Below are positions 4,311 through 5,349 of a stretch of 5,349 nucleotides of DNA, in pieces. Position numbers and translations under genes: made by a program. The stretch's first letter is position 1. Each line of letters opens with the position of its first letter. Below the pieces are notes generated by a model. That model saw only the letters and a list, made by a program, of their open reading frames with translations, was not told where the DNA came from and did not search any database. The DNA is from Candidatus Iainarchaeum sp. Lineage in GTDB: Archaea; Micrarchaeota; Micrarchaeia; Anstonellales; Bilamarchaeaceae. The stretch covers positions 1 through 5,349 of the forward strand of contig JAQTMJ010000063.1 in assembly GCA_028714395.1 (NCBI GenBank), written 5' to 3'.

Positions 4311-5349
4311 ATGGCAGCTAAAGAAGTGAAAAACGGGATTTATTGGGTCGGAGCGAACCACCCTGAAAGGAAATTTTTTGACGAGCTGTTTCCGCTTCCA
4401 GAAGGCACGAGCTACAATTCCTATCTTGTAAGGGGAACTGGAAAAACTGCGCTCATTGATACCGTGGACCCAGTCAAGGCGGAAGAACTTGTGGCGAATT
4501 TGCGCGAATTGAATATAGAAAAACTGGATTACGTGGTTTCAAATCATGCCGAGCAGGACCACTCGGGCTCAATCCCGAAAATCCTCGAACTTTATCCCGA
4601 AGCGAAAGTGGTTACGAACGCGAAGTGCAAGCCCATGCTCATGGATTTGCTGGATTTGAAGGACGAGAACTTTCTGGTCGTTGGGGAGAATGATGCGCTG
4701 GATTTGGGCGGGAAAACGCTGAGGTTCATCCTGGCTCCCTGGGTGCACTGGCCGGAAACCATGTTCACTTACGTTCCTGAGGAAAAAATACTGTTCACCT
4801 GCGATTTCCTGGGTTCGCATGAAAGCTTCGGCGATAGCTATGATGAGGATGATGGAAAGCGCTATTTTGCGGAGATAATGTTGCCCTACCGTGCATTTTT
4901 CAGGAACCATCTTGAGAAAGTGGCTGCGATGGATTTGGAAATGATTGCGCCGAGCCACGGGCCCCTCATAAGGGAGCCGGCTAAAATTATAGGATTGCAC
5001 AGGGAATGGGCCTCGGAAAAAGTGAAGAACAAAACGCTCATAGTTTACGTGAGCATGCACGGGAGCACCGAGAAAATGGTCCGGCATTTGGAAAGTTCGC
5101 TTGCGAAAAAAGGGGTTGAAGCAAAAACTTTTGATGTCGCGAAAACCGGCTTTGAAGGCGTGAGCCCGGAATTGCTGGATTCCGCGACCGTGGTTTTCGC
5201 AAGCCCGGTCGTGCTGAACGAGGCTCATCCGGCCCTGCTCTTTGCTGTGCACGCGATAAACATACTGAAGCCCAAGACGAAGTTCTACTCAATTATTGGC
5301 TCTTTCGGATGGGCCGCGACGCATGCTGAGCAGATTAAGGGCGCGCTGG
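4311..5349 (+). CDS. fprA: Flavodiiron protein (FprA-type), 3' end outside window
   Basis: The first 346 residues of a cytoplasmic flavodiiron protein are present; the family is usually about 400, so roughly 50 are missing at the window edge. These enzymes reduce O2 to water or NO to N2O. Residues 1-240 are the metallo-beta-lactamase-like domain with the di-iron ligand pattern NHAEQDHSG (His79, Glu81, Asp83, with His84), His146 in APWVHWPE, Asp165 in FTCDFLGSH and His216 in APSHGP. All expected ligands are present. Residues 241 onward are the flavodoxin-like FMN domain, with the phosphate loop SMHGSTEKM (248-256) and further FMN-loop regions at ASPVVLNEAHP (297-307) and GSFGWAATHAEQI (330-342). 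The SPVV stretch differs somewhat from the common SPT form. The start ATG 4311 fits the family N-terminus (VKNGIYWVGA) and the TATA spacing. Electron donors such as a rubredoxin or F420H2 are not visible here. It probably protects an anaerobe from oxygen or nitric oxide. Confidence 0.95.
   Translation, partial: MAAKEVKNGIYWVGANHPERKFFDELFPLPEGTSYNSYLVRGTGKTALIDTVDPVKAEELVANLRELNIEKLDYVVSNHAEQDHSGSIPKILELYPEAKVVTNAKCKPMLMDLLDLKDENFLVVGENDALDLGGKTLRFILAPWVHWPETMFTYVPEEKILFTCDFLGSHESFGDSYDEDDGKRYFAEIMLPYRAFFRNHLEKVAAMDLEMIAPSHGPLIREPAKIIGLHREWASEKVKNKTLIVYVSMHGSTEKMVRHLESSLAKKGVEAKTFDVAKTGFEGVSPELLDSATVVFASPVVLNEAHPALLFAVHAINILKPKTKFYSIIGSFGWAATHAEQIKGAL

Noticed and set aside
4569..5252. A 227-codon minus-strand reading frame
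   Set aside because: It is antisense to the flavodiiron gene, whose metal ligands and FMN loops are all intact, so the minus frame is a codon-bias shadow.

Overview
The window is archaeal. Three things point there. The minus-strand rRNA at the left carries archaeal-type 23S signatures, such as GTCCAATCGAACTCGG followed by GATAGCGGGTTCCC. A/T-rich TATA-like boxes sit about 25 bp before predicted transcription starts. Two genes (Fic, flavodiiron) look leaderless, while the other two have Shine-Dalgarno-like sites. The rRNA departs from normally near-invariant positions, and no 16S or tRNA lies directly upstream of the 23S. Both would fit a fast-evolving lineage such as DPANN, but that placement is only a guess.

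Layout, left to right. Bases 1 to about 872 are the 5' part of a 23S rRNA gene on the minus strand, cut by the window edge. Bases 873 to 1126 look like its own transcribed leader: a row of small hairpins, two of which have GNRA tetraloops only when read on the minus strand. Bases 1127 to 1294 are a divergent control region with TATA-like boxes for both directions and a perfect palindrome. Next is a plus-strand gene (1295-2509) encoding two winged-helix domains fused to a Fic domain whose catalytic and inhibitory residues are both substituted. A convergent Lrp/AsnC-type regulator (2625-3068, minus) follows, then a divergent plus-strand gene of unknown function (3200-4087; coiled coil plus a HEAT-like end). 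A broken copy of the Fic 3' end (4139-4294) comes next, and the window ends inside a flavodiiron protein gene (4311 onward).

Two pieces of structure tie the window together. First, a 100-bp direct repeat: the last third-of-a-domain of the Fic gene (2399-2498) recurs at 4166-4265 without gaps, with six differences that are all synonymous. The regulator and the unknown gene sit between the copies, so this 1.77-kb segment looks inserted next to, or generated by recombination between, Fic-family sequences. Second, a palindrome in the regulator's own promoter (TGGAGTATTTACTCCA) shares its 10-bp core AGTATTTACT with the palindrome in the 23S/Fic control region (TTAGTATTTACTAA). The simplest reading is that the Lrp-like protein regulates itself and also acts on the 23S and/or Fic promoters. 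That is inference.

No CRISPR array, transposase, integrase or tRNA was seen.
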